Source: a virus
Virus record (IMG/VR): IMGVR_UViG_3300021479_000026
Location: 1-48,748 of that record
DNA length: 48,748 bases
Reading direction: 5' to 3' (one strand)
The position numbers and the translations under genes are program-made. The notes under the pieces were generated by a model, which was not told the origin of the DNA, did not search any database, and was given only the letters and a program-made list of their open reading frames with translations. Below, piece by piece: positions 1 through 6,558 of the stretch (position 1 is its first letter; every line of letters begins with the position of its first letter).

Positions 1-32
1 CTTCAGCATAGTCCCTACCCAAAAAAGGAAAA

Positions 33-66
33 GAGCCAGTCTCAAAAGTGAGATTGGCTCTTTTTT
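33..66. terminator. Bidirectional intrinsic terminator
   Basis: An 11-bp stem (33-43 with 50-60, one G-T wobble) closes a 6-base loop. It is followed by six T and preceded by an A-rich run, so it can end transcription from both sides. Rightward it sits just after the ParB stop across the circle junction; leftward it lies beyond the accessory operon and the tRNA-like element. Confidence 0.9.
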
Positions 67-79
67 ATTACCTTTGAGA

Positions 80-93
80 TGTAATGGATTACA
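80..93. repeat. Palindrome site 1 (14-bp form)
   Basis: TGTAATGGATTACA, a perfect 14-bp palindrome but for the two central bases. It lies between the convergent terminator and the tRNA-like element. The same site reappears at 48693-48706 in the terminal copy. Confidence 0.95.
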
Positions 94-157
94 GATTTCC
101 CGTCTCCTGCGGGGGGGGGGGGCCTGCGAAGGGAATGCTCGTTTCCGCGAATACTGA

Positions 158-239
158 CCAGCGGCGTAGGAATCGAACCCAAACGAGCACTCCTCGCAAA
201 CTCCTCCTTGCGCCCGGCTCACGACTAGCCGCGCCGCCG
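158..239 (-). tRNA. tRNA-like element, class II shape, probably degenerate
   Basis: Read on the minus strand, an acceptor stem (233-239 with 159-165, seven pairs including one G-T), a short D-arm (GGC/GCC or GGCT/AGCC), a variable-arm-like stem (CGAG/CTCG) and a convincing T-arm (GGG-TTCGATT-CC) fold in tRNA order over 82 nt. Against a working tRNA: the anticodon stem CGCAA/TTGCG closes an 8-base loop without T33, T8 and the D-loop GG are missing, and no CCA is encoded. It may be a decayed tRNA, a mimic, or chance around a T-arm-like core. No amino-acid identity can be assigned. Confidence 0.35.
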
Positions 240-268
240 CCATTCGACCAACCAAATTGACCGTCTAC

Positions 269-469
269 TCATCGGTCCTCCATCGCAGCGAGCTTCGAGA
301 GGGCGGATTGTGTGGAAGGAAGTAGCTTGCTCCACTTCAATCCAGCCTCTAGATTGTGCAACTCCCAAGAGCGCGAAGGATACACTTTCACCAAAAGAGC
401 ATATCGCTTCTGCTTGTCGAGCGTGTCCCACAGTTTGCCGACCTTCTTCTCCGCGTCCGTGGTGCTCAT
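269..469 (-). CDS. Hypothetical protein, 66 aa
   Basis: A small Lys/Leu-rich cytosolic protein with no membrane segment; I do not recognise the family. The ATG overlaps the stop of the upstream gene as ATGA, so the two are translationally coupled. It is the last protein-coding gene of the leftward accessory operon before the tRNA-like element. Function unknown. Confidence 0.7.
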   Translation of the reverse strand: MSTTDAEKKVGKLWDTLDKQKRYALLVKVYPSRSWELHNLEAGLKWSKLLPSTQSALSKLAAMEDR

Positions 470-642
470 GGCTGCTTGCCTCGCTTCTTACGGATACGCT
501 CAATAGTGACGCGAACGTGTTCGCCATCTTTCCATTGCCAGTGTTCAACCAAATATAATCCATCTAAACCCGGCGAGAGCACTCGTGGTTGGCAATGCTT
601 CCATTTTTTCTCAAGTACCGCTTTGAGAACTTCCTTGCTCAC
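466..642 (-). CDS. Hypothetical basic protein, 58 aa
   Basis: I start this gene at GTG 642 rather than further upstream because the GTG overlaps the upstream stop (GTGA) and an AAGGAGG ribosome site lies about 8 bases before it. The product starts VSKEVLKAVL, has aromatic residues mid-protein and a very basic tail (RIRKKRGK), which fits nucleic-acid contact but does not prove it. It couples to the next gene by ATGA. Family unknown. Confidence 0.65.
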   Translation of the reverse strand: MSKEVLKAVLEKKWKHCQPRVLSPGLDGLYLVEHWQWKDGEHVRVTIERIRKKRGKQP

Positions 643-926
643 CCTTGCGCCTCCTTGGCGAGAGCGGCCCCGCGTTTGCATGCGCCGACACTTTGCCAGC
701 AAAATGGGCATATTTGCTTATGCTCCGCCAGCGCCGCTTCAGCTCGCTGCTGGGACATGAACTCCGAGATTCGTTGTTCTGCTAGCGAGTAGGCTTCATC
801 TACGTCAAAGCCAAGGTTATTGCCTTCCAAATCAATTAGCCCGCACTTCTCATTCAATTCATTCACCAAATTAAAACCGAATTCCCGCGCCTCCGCCCGT
901 ACCTCTTCGCTTGGAGGGGTCAACAT
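639..926 (-). CDS. Hypothetical protein with Cys pair, 95 aa
   Basis: An acidic, helical N-terminal half is followed by HKQICPFCWQSVGAC, a CxxC with a nearby His and Cys that could bind a metal. The ATG sits inside the last codons of the NADAR gene upstream, with GAGGTG as ribosome site, so translation is coupled. The family is not recognised. Confidence 0.65.
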   Translation of the reverse strand: MLTPPSEEVRAEAREFGFNLVNELNEKCGLIDLEGNNLGFDVDEAYSLAEQRISEFMSQQRAEAALAEHKQICPFCWQSVGACKRGAALAKEAQG

Positions 927-1354
927 GCACCTCGAATCTCTGAGCGTACTTTCATCAGAATCTTACCTAAATGGTTCTCGCCCCTACCATTACAAACTCC
1001 CCAGAATGTATCGTGCCAATAGTTACCCTCGATGAGTTCTGTGTCTCCCGTTGAAAGCAATTGGCGTTGGAGCATTGGGTCTTGAAATTTCTGCCTCACG
1101 AGGTCGAGCATGACAGCCAGCTTGTCTAAGTCCCAATCGTCTCGAACCGTAACCTTGCGGCCCATCCGTTTTGCATCACCCGCTGTCACGCAGTCTCGCA
1201 CCTTCACCTGCTCTAAAGGAGAACTGGTCTTTGCTGCTTGGTAGGCGTGTTCCACGCTTCGATAGTACTCCGTTCCCCACTTCACTCGGCAAGGCCAAAA
1301 GTTTGAAAGGAAGCGGTAAGCTCCCTGAAACGCAATTATGCGCTCACTTCCCAT
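920..1354 (-). CDS. NADAR domain protein (YbiA/DUF1768-like)
   Basis: A single-domain NADAR protein of 144 aa, the usual length. The family signatures are visible: YRFLSNFWPC near residues 12-21, SVEHAYQAAK near 33-42, and the C-terminal WGVCNGRGENHLGKILMKVR. NADAR proteins act on ADP-ribose derivatives; some members remove ADP-ribose from guanine in DNA and serve as antitoxins to DarT-like toxins. In a phage this suggests protection against NAD- or ADP-ribosylation-based host defence, which is inference. A strong AGGAGGG site precedes the ATG, and the gene sits in an accessory operon with no replication or virion genes, consistent with an accessory role. Confidence 0.88.
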   Translation of the reverse strand: MGSERIIAFQGAYRFLSNFWPCRVKWGTEYYRSVEHAYQAAKTSSPLEQVKVRDCVTAGDAKRMGRKVTVRDDWDLDKLAVMLDLVRQKFQDPMLQRQLLSTGDTELIEGNYWHDTFWGVCNGRGENHLGKILMKVRSEIRGAC

Positions 1355-1457
1355 CTTTCCCTCCTGCCCGCTCGCGCTCCTTGCCCTCTTTTACGCGACT
1401 AAGAGACTTTACAGCAACGCTTAGCCGGTCCAGAGAACGCGCCAAATTCAACATCAT
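1344..1457 (-). CDS. Small basic hypothetical protein, 37 aa
   Basis: The frame opens at ATG 1457 (a second ATG follows immediately) after an AAGGA site, fills the gap between two clear genes, and overlaps the NADAR start by 11 bases. The product is Arg/Lys-rich with an amphipathic first half. It is supported by the ribosome site and tight packing only. Confidence 0.45.
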   Translation of the reverse strand: MMLNLARSLDRLSVAVKSLSRVKEGKERERAGGKDGK

Positions 1458-1464
1458 GAGTCCT

Positions 1465-1848
1465 TCACTTGTCACGTTCGCTCCCTCTCAGTCCCCCCCC
1501 CTGTCCTGCACGGGGCGGCTCCACGGACGGCTCCAGCGGCGAGTCTAGCAGGGCGGTGAGCTTACGTTCGACATCAGTTACATGAATCAAGCCTCGTAGA
1601 TATTCTATCTCATCGCGCAGATCAAGGAGCTGGTCGAGCCACGCGGGCAGCAGGCGGGCGAGAGCCTCACATTGTTCTTGATATTGTTTAACTGCCCGAA
1701 GATAGGCGAAGAATGCACCACATTCGTTACATAACGCTTGTTCTTCGAGCGAATGGTTATGACTGGGATACGGAGTGCTACGGTCTATCTTACCCGCTTC
1801 CTGCTCCAGCTTCCCAACCAGCGTCACGATGGAGTCACCGGCTGGCAT
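1465..1848 (-). CDS. Hypothetical helical protein, 127 aa
   Basis: The start at ATG 1848 is chosen because GGAGG lies 6 bases upstream; a longer frame exists but runs deep into the previous gene. The product has a CNECGAFF motif near residue 40, then a long helical stretch rich in Leu, Glu and Gln that could form a coiled coil, then a Pro/Gly tail. Family unknown. Confidence 0.6.
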   Translation of the reverse strand: MPAGDSIVTLVGKLEQEAGKIDRSTPYPSHNHSLEEQALCNECGAFFAYLRAVKQYQEQCEALARLLPAWLDQLLDLRDEIEYLRGLIHVTDVERKLTALLDSPLEPSVEPPRAGQGGGLRGSERDK

Positions 1849-2113
1849 CTGGAGCCTCCGCTGACACGGGAACGACTTCGAGCGAGTCACGCACGCTTGG
1901 GATATCCTCTTGAAGCCCGGTCATTACCTGCAATGCATCCTGCTCGGTTCTGAAAGTAGGAGCCATTGGGGCGAAAGGCTCGCCCCTGTGAATGCCATCT
2001 TTCCAGACGATGTGGTACTTTACGCTATCCATCGTGGCGCTCCTTCCGGTACATTCTGAACAACAGCATCCATGCGCGTGGTTTCCGTTAGTATGTATCT
2101 CGCCTAAGCTCAT
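1835..2113 (-). CDS. Hypothetical protein with Cys/His cluster, 92 aa
   Basis: The start is placed at ATG 2113, which overlaps the upstream stop as ATGA and has GGGAGGG upstream. The N-terminus has a dense cluster HAHGCCCSECTG that looks metal-binding; the remainder (KYHIVWKDG and on) resembles a small alpha/beta domain. It overlaps the next gene by 14 bases. Not recognised. Confidence 0.6.
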   Translation of the reverse strand: MSLGEIHTNGNHAHGCCCSECTGRSATMDSVKYHIVWKDGIHRGEPFAPMAPTFRTEQDALQVMTGLQEDIPSVRDSLEVVPVSAEAPDASR

Positions 2114-2388
2114 AGCGCTTGTCCCTCCCCCGCGTCCTGCGCCTTGGATGGGGCGAGAGTTGCGTCGAACGCACAACGCAGGCAATCTTTCTTGCACGGG
2201 AGTTTCGCGCTATCCAGAAACCCAATCTCGCTTATATATCCCCCACCAAAATCCTTTTCATGCATCACCCTCTCCACAAGCCCCCGCAACTGCACTTCTC
2301 GGGCTGGAGGCTCGCCTACTTTTGGCATTTGCTTAATACCTTCGGCAAGACACCAATCCTTGAACCTTCGATCTCCCTGCTTCTCCAT
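2110..2388 (-). CDS. Hypothetical protein, 92 aa
   Basis: A small soluble protein with a Cys-rich patch LPCKKDCLRCAF near residues 63-74 that could bind a metal. It is coupled by ATGA to the gene downstream. Three adjacent products in this accessory operon carry such Cys clusters, but no shared family is evident. Confidence 0.6.
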   Translation of the reverse strand: MEKQGDRRFKDWCLAEGIKQMPKVGEPPAREVQLRGLVERVMHEKDFGGGYISEIGFLDSAKLPCKKDCLRCAFDATLAPSKAQDAGEGQAL

Positions 2389-2404
2389 GCTTGCCCCCTC
2401 GCGC

Positions 2405-2830
2405 TCACGTAATCTTTAGGGTATAGGATGGGGTAACATCGGTACATTGGTCTATAACGTCTTGCCCCACTCCTGCTGCAAGTAGCTTAGTTGCATTGAT
2501 AGTCTTACGCTGAGTCATAAAGTAGTTCAACACAGCTTCGCCACACCTCGCCTTGGAGATACCGTACTGCCCCACAATGGCTTTGATACGGTCCCGTATG
2601 GGATCAACAATCTTCTCTAGCCGCTTAATCTCTTTTGCTGGGATAGAAAGGGAGCTGACAAGACTCTTCAGAGTCTCCAAGTCTTCAGGCTCGCCAATCA
2701 ACTCCTCTACAGGGTGTAGCACCTCTTCCTCATCCTTGGGCTTAGGGGCTTGTGGGATGAAACTGGGGCCAGTTCCCAATTGGGATTGGGCTATCTTCTG
2801 TGAGAGTGCTGCTGGTAAGGGTTTTGGCAT
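2405..2830 (-). CDS. Hypothetical protein of the replication block, 141 aa
   Basis: A Pro/Glu-rich N-terminal 45 residues precede a helical, charged C-terminal domain with a phrase (INATKLLAAGVGQDVIDQC) that looks like a conserved phage DNA-metabolism protein, though I cannot name the family. GGAGGAGAT precedes the ATG. The gene has its own promoter at 2857-2886, with palindrome site 2 lying between the -10 element and the ribosome site, so it is a good candidate for direct control by whatever binds the palindrome. Confidence 0.75.
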   Translation of the reverse strand: MPKPLPAALSQKIAQSQLGTGPSFIPQAPKPKDEEEVLHPVEELIGEPEDLETLKSLVSSLSIPAKEIKRLEKIVDPIRDRIKAIVGQYGISKARCGEAVLNYFMTQRKTINATKLLAAGVGQDVIDQCTDVTPSYTLKIT

Positions 2831-2840
2831 ATCTCCTCCA

Positions 2841-2853
2841 TGTAATGATTACA
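2841..2853. repeat. Palindrome site 2
   Basis: TGTAATGATTACA lies between the -10 box of the leftward promoter and the ribosome site of the 141-aa gene, spanning the expected transcription start. Confidence 0.95.
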
Positions 2854-2856
2854 TGC

Positions 2857-2886
2857 AAGGTATCACAGTGAGTGAAACCTTGTCAA
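2857..2886 (-). promoter_or_regulatory. Sigma70-type promoter with operator-like palindrome
   Basis: TTGACA (2881-2886) and TGA-TACCTT (-10 at 2857-2862) are separated by 18 bases on the minus strand. The expected start near 2850 falls inside palindrome site 2. The -35 box begins a phrase CTTGACAAGGTTTCAC shared with other promoters of this genome. Confidence 0.75.
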
Positions 2887-2889
2887 GTA

Positions 2890-4254
2890 TTATTTCTGTA
2901 GGTCCCCCCACGACTGAGCTTTAGCCCCAGACGCTACCAGTGGTACTCTCAATGGAGCACAAGTCTCAAACCTGTATTTCACAGCTTCTATCAGCTCATC
3001 GGCTACATCTTCTCTAGCCTCGAAAAGTAGCTCATCGTGCACAGGTAGGAGGGGATGTACTACATCTAACATATTACTCTGCTCTATGTCGTCCCACATA
3101 GCCCCCATGGTCAATTTGAACGTGCCATTAGCTCCACCTTGATATGGGAAGTTACCTACCTCGCGTAGCGCGGCCCCCACAACCCATGAGTGAACACTAC
3201 GCACAGCGGCCACATGCAGTATGCGCCCCCACATATCCCAGCAGAAGCCAAACTGCCTAGCCATCTTATGGTATCGTCTGCGATCCTTAATAATGCCGGG
3301 GTACTTGATATAAAATCCGTTGATGAAGTCTTGACACTTGTCCTCAGTCCACACAGGTCTCCCATTCTCAAATATCGCTGGCATCTGTTCTAGTAGACCC
3401 TTGGCCGATACATCATAGATACAGGCCAGTACACAAGTCTTGGCTGGGTAGTGTGGCCCCTTACCTTGTCTATCTACTCCAGGGTAGTGCCAGCCCTTCT
3501 CATCCTTGTACCTCTTGTCAGGAAGTTTGAATGCGAAGATAGCGAAGTCACTGTAGATGTCCTCACCATTAGTGTAGATACTGATGAGTGTCGGGTCTTC
3601 ACTACTATGGGCTGCCACTCTCATTTCAATCTGCGACTCATCCACAGTGACCATGACCCATCCATCATCTGTTATGAATCCCTTTCGCACCTCATTGCCC
3701 CTATCTGTGCGGGCAGGGATAGCTAGGAGATTGGGAGCCTTGCAGGCGTATCGGCCTGAGGGGACACGGGTACCGGATAGCTGGGGGAACACTCGCCATG
3801 TCCCCAGCTTGGTGCGAACAGCCAATTTGGGGATGGGTCTGACATAGGTTCCCAGCAATTTCGATAGCTCTTTGTGGTCAAGGACCAAAGGTACAACTGG
3901 GTGGTCATGCTGAATGGCTGTTAGGACTTCATCCTCAACGCTCTCGCGGTCTCCACTCTGCGTCAGTTTGTAGCGGGCTTGCTTTAATCCTAGCCGCTTG
4001 AATAGAAGGTCACTCACTTGGTCCCCGGAAGCCAAGTTCACATAGTGTCCAGTGAGGGTGTGGACCTGCTCGGTCAACTTATCCATGTCCTCTATGAGAG
4101 ACTTCTCTAGTCTGGTGAAGTGGTCAACATCTATCTGTAGGCCAGTCTTGGCCATACTGAGAATCATGGGAGTCGCCATCGAATCAATCTTTTGGACGTT
4201 TTTAATTGATGGCCCACTGCCCAATAATCTTGCTCCTCCGTATAGTCTAGCCAT
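2890..4254 (-). CDS. Family A DNA polymerase, polymerase domain only
   Basis: Replicative DNA polymerase of 454 aa comprising only the palm/fingers/thumb part. Visible motifs are a template-binding region with PNLLAIPAR (174-182), motif A VDESQIEMR (204-212; catalytic D205, with Glu where Tyr is usual), motif B with K272, L276 and Y280 (IYD instead of IYG, and His where Arg is expected), and motif C VHDE (405-408). The residue equivalent to E. coli Phe762 is Leu; that variant in viral polymerases has been linked with temperate or slower-replicating phages. The 3'-5' exonuclease is on the upstream gene, overlapping by 8 bases, so the two products probably form one replication unit. Confidence 0.93.
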   Translation of the reverse strand: MARLYGGARLLGSGPSIKNVQKIDSMATPMILSMAKTGLQIDVDHFTRLEKSLIEDMDKLTEQVHTLTGHYVNLASGDQVSDLLFKRLGLKQARYKLTQSGDRESVEDEVLTAIQHDHPVVPLVLDHKELSKLLGTYVRPIPKLAVRTKLGTWRVFPQLSGTRVPSGRYACKAPNLLAIPARTDRGNEVRKGFITDDGWVMVTVDESQIEMRVAAHSSEDPTLISIYTNGEDIYSDFAIFAFKLPDKRYKDEKGWHYPGVDRQGKGPHYPAKTCVLACIYDVSAKGLLEQMPAIFENGRPVWTEDKCQDFINGFYIKYPGIIKDRRRYHKMARQFGFCWDMWGRILHVAAVRSVHSWVVGAALREVGNFPYQGGANGTFKLTMGAMWDDIEQSNMLDVVHPLLPVHDELLFEAREDVADELIEAVKYRFETCAPLRVPLVASGAKAQSWGDLQK

Positions 4255-5605
4255 CCCAATGCTCCGAAAGCCTATGCCTAACCTGTCTAGTCATCCCCTG
4301 TAATACAGGCCACAGCCTCAAGGTCGAGTCGGCATCGCGGCAGGCGTATGTGATGACCTTGTCCATCGGCACATGCTGTATGCTCTTACCCGGCCACTCG
4401 CCACACACCATCTCAATCTGTTTATGGTCATCCTCCCAGTTATCCCATGCCTGAAACACATCCTTGTCATTGTGCTTCTGATATTCAGTGAGGAACCTCT
4501 TGAGCTTGGTGCCCATACTCTGTGGCTTATAGAGCTTCCAATTCCCTTCAGGGTCCCGTACTGTCTGCTCCTCTGGCTTAGGCCACTCATGGTTGACAGC
4601 CTCTCGCAGATAGCTCAAGCATAGAGGGGTAGAGTAGGGGGTCACTAGGTCATCGAAGTCCTGCATCTGCATCCCTAGCAGTCTGTAAGCCAGAGCCTTG
4701 AGTCCTTGTGGTAAGTTGCCCAAGTGGTAGGCTCTCACCATCGTATCAATGATGCGCTTATGGGGAAAGACTAACCCCATCTTCTCTACCACTTGGGAAT
4801 CGAATAGCCAGTTGTGTAACAGTATGGGTCCTTCCCACCTGTTGAGTAAACACTGAAATATCTCTATGGCATCCTTATCCTCAGCCCTTATCAATCGGCC
4901 TGTGCCGGGGTGCATTGAGTAACTCAAACAGAATGGCTCACGTTTTCGGGTGACTTCCGTATCACAGGCCAGTGGGCGAGTGTAATCATTACATTCGAGG
5001 TAGTCTGTCAAAAGGTCATCTGCCCCTATTTCCTGATAGTCTGTACCTAGAGTGTCAACAGGCAGCTTGAGTTTGCCCTTGAGATACTTCCCCAACCTAA
5101 CCCAATCGTTGCGGATCATGAGCATCTTCTTTGGCTCATGGAGTCCACCGGCTGGATGGTACATGGGGAACACTGTGCCCCAGCTAGTCTCAAGAGGGAT
5201 GCCATGTTGTAGCTCAAGGTTAATGTCAGGGTCTAGCGCATAGCAGGCTAGTACTCCCATAGGTACTATAACTCTGCCATTTGTCTCTCCAAGTCTCTCA
5301 AGGCAGCCGTGAGAGCTGCATGATAGGAGAAGGGATTTATCGGTATCTCTATGTATATCAAGTCGGCCTTGTGGTCTATCAGGTAAACAGCCGATGGCGT
5401 TATCAAAACGAACGGACTCCCGCCTGAGTCCGGCGAGTGGAAGATAATGCCGGTTGACTTCTTCCCCCGTCTTCCCCACAAAAGGTTGACCCAGCCTATC
5501 TTCATCTTTACCAGGAGCCTCACCAATAAATAGAACACGACTGTCCTCCAGCCCCGATGGGGGCACCAAATTGTGCTTTGCAGGGCATAGGGTGCAACGG
5601 TCCAT
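4247..5605 (-). CDS. Uracil-DNA glycosylase / 3'-5' exonuclease fusion
   Basis: A two-domain protein of 452 aa. Residues 1-180 are a family 4-like uracil-DNA glycosylase: CxxC at 4-7, GEAPGKDED at 28-36, HPAG at 150-153. Residues 210-435 are a DnaQ-like proofreading exonuclease: DTE at 215-217 (Exo I), HNWLFD at 264-269 (Exo II), YACRD at 420-424 (Exo III). The interdomain linker carries the palindrome-encoded peptide CNDYT (205-209). The gene lies just upstream of the polymerase domain and overlaps it, so the phage splits a UDG-exo-pol arrangement into two chains. The ATG takes its A from palindrome site 4 and has no close ribosome site. Confidence 0.9.
   Translation of the reverse strand: MDRCTLCPAKHNLVPPSGLEDSRVLFIGEAPGKDEDRLGQPFVGKTGEEVNRHYLPLAGLRRESVRFDNAIGCLPDRPQGRLDIHRDTDKSLLLSCSSHGCLERLGETNGRVIVPMGVLACYALDPDINLELQHGIPLETSWGTVFPMYHPAGGLHEPKKMLMIRNDWVRLGKYLKGKLKLPVDTLGTDYQEIGADDLLTDYLECNDYTRPLACDTEVTRKREPFCLSYSMHPGTGRLIRAEDKDAIEIFQCLLNRWEGPILLHNWLFDSQVVEKMGLVFPHKRIIDTMVRAYHLGNLPQGLKALAYRLLGMQMQDFDDLVTPYSTPLCLSYLREAVNHEWPKPEEQTVRDPEGNWKLYKPQSMGTKLKRFLTEYQKHNDKDVFQAWDNWEDDHKQIEMVCGEWPGKSIQHVPMDKVITYACRDADSTLRLWPVLQGMTRQVRHRLSEHWDG
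4981..4993. repeat. Palindrome site 3, intragenic
   Basis: TGTAATCATTACA inside the UDG-exonuclease gene. On the coding strand it reads TGT AAT GAT TAC A and gives CNDYT exactly in the linker between the two domains. Confidence 0.95.
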
Positions 5606-5617
5606 GTAATGATTACA
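5605..5617. repeat. Palindrome site 4, stop-to-start spacer
   Basis: TGTAATGATTACA fills the whole gap between the TGA of the ERCC4 nuclease gene and the ATG of the UDG-exonuclease gene; its last base on the minus strand is the A of that ATG. Confidence 0.95.
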
Positions 5618-6352
5618 TCACTCCGTTTCGTGAATCTGCTTTACAATAGATCGGGCTAACTTAGCTCCCACCCCATCAATCTTAATCCAATCCCCCTCAT
5701 CTGAGGATGCCAGCTCATAGGGAGTACGGAATAGCTTCTCTGCTGCCATCCCATGCTTCACACCAATGCCATCCAACTCCGATGCCCACCTTCTCACCAG
5801 TGATGGTCTACCATTGAGTGATGGCATGTTGAGTTTCTGTGTTTCGAGTAAACTGGTATGGTCTTCCCACCGCTTCTGAAAGTAGTGATAACATTCAAGG
5901 ATATTGAACGCAGTGTGCTCCATGTCCCGTGTAATGATTACATTTATCCCAGCTATCTGTAGCGTCAACAGGAACCGAAAGAGCTTGGAATAACGGGTCA
6001 TCTGTGTGCGGTACCTATATGGACGCCACTCAAGGGTACGGATACACTCCATGAGGTAGCCTGTAACGCTATCGGGCTTCCACACCCCTTCAATCATCAC
6101 AATGTTATAGGCATACATGGCCTTCATACCGGGGAGCTGGTGGGCGGCAAATCTAGAATCGTCTATGCAGTTCAAAATATCAGATAAGGACTTGCGCTCA
6201 ATCCCTACACAAATCCTACCCTGTGGCCCATTCCCCTCAAAGCAGGCATCCCCAAACTCTAAGGTAACCTTCTCAATCTTCACATTCATTGAGATTCGCT
6301 GAAGGTACGGGATTAGTTCCTTGGAGCCTGTACGTGAGTCGATGATTATCAT
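5618..6352 (-). CDS. ERCC4-type (XPF/Mus81-like) structure-specific nuclease
   Basis: A 244-aa protein with an ERCC4 nuclease domain followed by helix-hairpin-helix DNA-binding repeats. The nuclease signature is visible as GD (34-35), the metal-binding IERKSLSD (51-58) and the nearby DDSRFAAHQ. The tail (about 190-240) has two HhH-like elements (DGIGVKHGMAAEKL; IDGVGAKLARSIVKQI). Family members cut branched DNA; here it would resolve replication or recombination intermediates with the neighbouring Sak4-like ATPase and helicase. Palindrome site 5 is translated as VIIT at 138-141. It is coupled by ATGA to the 69-aa gene upstream. Confidence 0.87.
   Translation of the reverse strand: MIIIDSRTGSKELIPYLQRISMNVKIEKVTLEFGDACFEGNGPQGRICVGIERKSLSDILNCIDDSRFAAHQLPGMKAMYAYNIVMIEGVWKPDSVTGYLMECIRTLEWRPYRYRTQMTRYSKLFRFLLTLQIAGINVIITRDMEHTAFNILECYHYFQKRWEDHTSLLETQKLNMPSLNGRPSLVRRWASELDGIGVKHGMAAEKLFRTPYELASSDEGDWIKIDGVGAKLARSIVKQIHETE
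5930..5942. repeat. Palindrome site 5, intragenic
   Basis: TGTAATGATTACA inside the ERCC4 nuclease gene, translated as VIIT between the nuclease core and the HhH tail. Confidence 0.95.
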
Positions 6353-6558
6353 GTTGGAATCCCTCTATTCGGTTGACATATAACACAAGACTTGTAGTGG
6401 TAAAGTGAGGCCCCTAGCAGCTTCCTCTCCCTAGTCTCCTCGGCATAGTGCAGTGCATGACCCTTACCCATAAGGTCCTTATACACCTCATAGAGGGCAC
6501 TAACTTGCTGCTCACCGTCAACGTGGACATACCCAGTGGATAGGAGCCTATCGACCAT
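6349..6558 (-). CDS. Hypothetical protein, 69 aa
   Basis: A small soluble protein with SCVICQPNR near its end. It overlaps the ATPase gene upstream by 11 bases and the nuclease gene downstream by 4 (ATGA), so it is translated as part of the recombination block. Family unknown. Confidence 0.65.
   Translation of the reverse strand: MVDRLLSTGYVHVDGEQQVSALYEVYKDLMGKGHALHYAEETRERKLLGASLYHYKSCVICQPNRGIPT

Larger units (their letters stand above)
1..135. repeat. Direct terminal repeat, left copy
   Basis: The first 135 bases recur at 48614-48748 with a single mismatch (C127 versus G48740). The left copy holds the last codons and TAG stop of the ParB gene, an intrinsic terminator, palindrome site 1 and a 12-G run. 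This is what an assembler leaves when a circular or circularly permuted genome closes on itself, so the unique length is about 48,613 bp. Whether the virion DNA is terminally redundant cannot be told from sequence alone. Confidence 0.95.
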
